Assembly: GCA_030426065.1 (NCBI GenBank) | Contig: JAUHZH010000081.1 | Coordinates: 1 to 8,139, forward strand | DNA: 8,139 nucleotides | Direction: 5' to 3' | From: Gammaproteobacteria bacterium | GTDB lineage: Bacteria; Pseudomonadota; Gammaproteobacteria; Xanthomonadales; Marinicellaceae | Made by a program: the position numbers and the translations under genes | Notes under the pieces: model-generated | The model's database searches: none | Told to the model about the DNA's origin: nothing | Seen by the model: the letters and a program-made list of their open reading frames with translations, nothing else | Shown here: positions 5,745 through 8,139 of the stretch, in pieces | How the letters are laid out: each line of letters begins with the position of its first letter | How positions within the stretch are numbered: the stretch's first letter is position 1

Positions 5745-7655
5745 ATGAACAAACCATCCAAAGCGGTTTTGACCACCGCCCTTTTGGCAGCCTGTGCTGC
5801 CCAAGCCAATGAAAACTTAGAAGACCTGGTCGTCAGTGCCAGTGCCGACACCATCCAAGCAACACAGTTTGGTGGCACATTGACCGTCATCACGGCCGCA
5901 CAAATTGAAGCCGCACGCGCCCAATTTTTGTCGGACGTATTGCGCCAAGTTCCTGGCTTTTCAGTCAGCCAATCCGGCGGCATTGGCACACAAACGCAAA
6001 TCCGTGTTCGCGGTGCCGAATCCAATCACCTGTTGGTGATGATTGATGGCATCCGAGTCAATGACCCCGCCATTGGTGATGACTTTCTGTCCAGCTATGG
6101 CTTGACCGATCAAATTGAACGGATTGAAATCATCCGTGGTCCGCAAAGTGCCTTGTGGGGCACCGATGCCTTGGCCGGCGTGATCAACATCATCACCCGT
6201 TCAGGACAACAAAGCCAGTGGGGTGCTGACCTTGAATACGGCAGTCACCACACCAAATCTTTGGGTGTCAACGGCACATGGAAGCAACCATCTGCCAGTT
6301 TGGATGCCAGCATCCGCAGCATCGACAGTGCTGGAACCAACATCTCAAGACAAGGCACTGAGGCCGATGGATTTGAAAACACCGAAATGCAGTTGACCGG
6401 CCGCTTCCAAGCAGGTGATGACTGGCGTTGGTTGGTTCAAGCCAGCCATGCCGATGGCATGAACGAGTACGACGGCACCGACTTCACCACCAGTTTACCG
6501 GCTGACAGTGATGTCTGGACAGAAGTCCGTCAAACCCGCGCACAATTGCATGCTGAATATGTCCCTGCTGATGGCCGATGGCACAGCAGTTGGTCAGCCA
6601 AATACCGCGAAAGCGACAACGACAACTTCACATTGGGCGGGTTCTCAACCGGCAGCACAGCTTCGGACACACAAACATTGCAATGGCACAACAACATTTT
6701 CTTGGGCAGTGATTCTCAGAACCGCTTGAGTGTTTTGTTTGACCACCAAGACATTGATTTCAATCAAACCGGCCTGGCATCTTCATTTGGCGACCCCAAT
6801 CAAAAACAAAGTTATGCCGTCCTAGGTACCGCAATGGAACTCGCCTTACAAGCCACAGATGACTGGTTTTGGCAATTCAGTGCCCGTCAAGACGATTTCA
6901 ATCGATTTGAAGACGTCAGTTCGTTCAATGCATCGACCAGTTTTGCTTTCTCAGACGCCTGGCGGCTGCGTGCCAACTTGGGTACCGGCAGCAAAGCACC
7001 GACATTCATTGAACGATTCGGTTACACGCCAGACAGCTTTTTGGGCAACCCCAACCTGAAGCCAGAAGAATCTGATGCTTGGGAAGTTGGCGTCGAGTAC
7101 GCGCAATCTGGTCACCGTTTGTCTTTGGTCTATTTTGATCAAAACTTAGAGAACGAAATCAATGGCTTCACCTTTGACCCCACTTCGGGCATGTTCACCG
7201 CGGTGAACAAAGCCGGTGTCAGTGAACGTTCTGGAGTAGAATTGACATGGTTCAGCCAGTTCACCGACAACCTCAGTTTGGACTTCAATTACACCTACAC
7301 CGATGCCACAGAAGAAAACGGAAACGGAGATCAAATAAGGGAAATCCGACGGCCCAAAAACATGGCCAATGCGACACTGAATTATGCCTTTGCTGACCAC
7401 CGTGGACATTTGTATACCCAAGTGCGTTACCAAGGCAAGCAGTACGATTATTTCTTTGATCCAGTGACTTTTGCTGCTGTTCCCACGGCCTTGTCAGCCG
7501 CCACCACCGTGGACTTGACGGTGTCTTGGCAATGGACAGATCACATCGATGTTTACCTGAAAGGTCAAAACATTTTCGATGAAGACCAAGAAGAAGTGCT
7601 GGGCTATGCCAGACCCGGCGCGACCTATGCCATCGGCATCAAAACCACTTTCTGA
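5745..7655 (+). CDS. btuB: TonB-dependent outer-membrane vitamin B12 receptor BtuB
   Basis: 636 residues from ATG 5745, chosen over GTG 5727 because AGGA (5735-5738) lies 6 bases before it and it begins a proper signal peptide (1-21, ending AAQA before NEN). It has a TonB box DLVVSA (27-32). The plug domain spans ~38-152 with RVRGAESNHLLVMIDGIRVND and IERIEIIRGPQSALWGTDAL-AGVINIITR, close to the E. coli BtuB plug motifs. The rest is a 22-strand-type barrel of alternating aromatic/polar strands, ending in Phe (YAIGIKTTF) as expected for Bam-dependent proteins. E. coli BtuB is 614 residues with its signal, so the length fits. It takes up cobalamin across the outer membrane using TonB/ExbBD energy. 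The riboswitch upstream independently supports B12 rather than siderophore as substrate. The gene ends with two in-frame TGA codons and a strong terminator, so it appears monocistronic; no btuCDF genes are present here. Confidence 0.93.
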   Translation: MNKPSKAVLTTALLAACAAQANENLEDLVVSASADTIQATQFGGTLTVITAAQIEAARAQFLSDVLRQVPGFSVSQSGGIGTQTQIRVRGAESNHLLVMIDGIRVNDPAIGDDFLSSYGLTDQIERIEIIRGPQSALWGTDALAGVINIITRSGQQSQWGADLEYGSHHTKSLGVNGTWKQPSASLDASIRSIDSAGTNISRQGTEADGFENTEMQLTGRFQAGDDWRWLVQASHADGMNEYDGTDFTTSLPADSDVWTEVRQTRAQLHAEYVPADGRWHSSWSAKYRESDNDNFTLGGFSTGSTASDTQTLQWHNNIFLGSDSQNRLSVLFDHQDIDFNQTGLASSFGDPNQKQSYAVLGTAMELALQATDDWFWQFSARQDDFNRFEDVSSFNASTSFAFSDAWRLRANLGTGSKAPTFIERFGYTPDSFLGNPNLKPEESDAWEVGVEYAQSGHRLSLVYFDQNLENEINGFTFDPTSGMFTAVNKAGVSERSGVELTWFSQFTDNLSLDFNYTYTDATEENGNGDQIREIRRPKNMANATLNYAFADHRGHLYTQVRYQGKQYDYFFDPVTFAAVPTALSAATTVDLTVSWQWTDHIDVYLKGQNIFDEDQEEVLGYARPGATYAIGIKTTF

Positions 7656-7662
7656 TGACCAT

Positions 7663-7695
7663 TCAACCCAAGGCAGAGGGTCTGCCTTGGGTTGA
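7663..7695 (+). terminator. Intrinsic terminator after btuB
   Basis: A perfect 15-bp stem (7663-7677 with 7681-7695) around a GGG loop, starting 5 bases past the tandem stop codons. The following sequence is only moderately T-rich (TTTGGATGCTGTTCTTC), so the stem is strong but the U-tract weak. Being symmetrical, it may also stop transcripts arriving from the convergent SDR gene. Confidence 0.75.
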
Positions 7696-7818
7696 TTTGG
7701 ATGCTGTTCTTCTGCCATCGCAATGGTCATGCCAACGAAGGTCAGCATCCAGGCAAACAGAACGAATTTCTGCCTTCAGGTAGTGATTACAGAATCTAAG
7801 GCTTCATACCATGAATGG

Positions 7819-7838
7819 ACTCCGGCCTGCGCCGGAGT
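7819..7838. repeat. Short palindromic intergenic element between convergent genes
   Basis: ACTCCGGC-CTGC-GCCGGAGT is a perfect 8-bp stem with a 4-base loop, within TGGACTCCGGCCTGCGCCGGAGTGG. Its form matches the widespread TCCGGCCT-GC-GCCGGA type of dispersed palindrome in many proteobacterial genomes. It has no T-run on either side close enough for a good terminator, although GCTTTTT follows at 7850-7856. The rest of the spacer 7696-7877 shows no supported gene. Confidence 0.4.
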
Positions 7839-7877
7839 GGCATCAATTGCGCTTTTTAAGTGACCGGTAATTTTGGC

Positions 7878-8139
7878 TCAGGACAACAACGCCTGAAGGT
7901 ACATGTTGGCCACTTCGGAAGGCTTTTTCAATTTACTTGAGTCTTCAGCTGGCCAGGCTTTGGAACGCAGCTGGGTGTGCATGGGTGGCGGTGTGATGGT
8001 GGTGACTTTGACACCCTGGTTGTCACATTCCTGGGCCAAAATTTTAGAAAATTGTTCAATCGCTGCCTTGCCGATGCCGTATTGCCCCCAATAGGCTTTC
8101 CCTACGGTCGCCAGATCATCTGAAGTGAAAATGATCGTG
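7878..8139 (-). CDS. YciK-like short-chain dehydrogenase/reductase, C-terminal part (runs off the right edge)
   Basis: The last 86 codons of a minus-strand gene; the start lies beyond the window. The fragment begins at a TIIFTSDD strand carrying the catalytic-type Ser, then YWGQYGIGK with the SDR Tyr-x-x-x-Lys pair (Y20, K24 of the fragment), a helix AAIEQFSKILAQE, strand VKVTTITP, and a tail AWPAEDSSKLKKPSEVANMYLQALL. The tail closely follows what I recall of the E. coli YciK C-terminus (FPTEDPQKLKTPADIMPLYLWL), more than generic FabG proteins. The usual PG after strand six reads PPP here. The Rossmann NAD(P) motif would be upstream and is not visible. Substrate unknown. The gene converges on btuB; in E. 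coli yciK neighbours the cobalamin adenosyltransferase gene btuR. Confidence 0.82.
   Translation of the reverse strand, partial: TIIFTSDDLATVGKAYWGQYGIGKAAIEQFSKILAQECDNQGVKVTTITPPPMHTQLRSKAWPAEDSSKLKKPSEVANMYLQALLS

Noticed and set aside
7903..8094. Plus-strand open frame near the right edge
   Set aside because: Antisense to the SDR gene, which carries YxxxK and a YciK-like tail; the plus frame has no recognisable motif.

Overview
The window looks like chromosomal DNA of a Gammaproteobacterium with moderate GC content. The reasons are a BtuB-type TonB-dependent receptor under a cobalamin riboswitch, a YciK-like short-chain dehydrogenase next to it, and the general make-up of the proteins. 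A Marinicella-like lineage is possible from the style of the TPR protein, but that is a guess. There are no tRNA or rRNA genes, CRISPR arrays, phage genes or transposase genes.

Left part (1-2094). The first ~94 bases are an open frame that ends in TAA directly against the ATG of a TPR / single-pass membrane / C-terminal-domain protein (95-1156). That protein starts in the middle of a TPR-like helix and lacks a ribosome binding site, so it is probably 5'-truncated or broken. Next comes a minus-strand gene for a small secreted four-cysteine protein of unknown function (1278-1814). It is followed by two hairpins (1159-1232) that pair fully, counting G-U pairs, only in its own transcript. A 280-base divergent spacer holds short inverted repeats and an extended -10 element.

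Centre (2095-5184). A compact three-gene plus-strand operon encodes a membrane-anchored GTPase, a second related GTPase that starts at TTG inside the first gene behind a strong Shine-Dalgarno, and a membrane-tethered glutaredoxin-like protein joined by an ATGA overlap. The two GTPases look like diverged tandem duplicates with DUF697/YcjF-like C-terminal parts. The first has Glu in place of the G3 Asp. This is the least understood and most interesting unit in the window.

Right part (5185-8139). A 360-base gap without genes contains a structured GC-rich element that resembles a dispersed intergenic repeat, then a good sigma-70 promoter. A complete cobalamin riboswitch follows, then btuB (outer-membrane B12 receptor, 5745-7655) and a perfect 15-bp terminator stem. 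Converging on it from the right edge is the C-terminal end of a YciK-like SDR. The riboswitch should shut off BtuB synthesis when cell B12 is high. In E. coli yciK lies beside btuR (cobalamin adenosyltransferase), so a B12-related locus may continue past the right edge.
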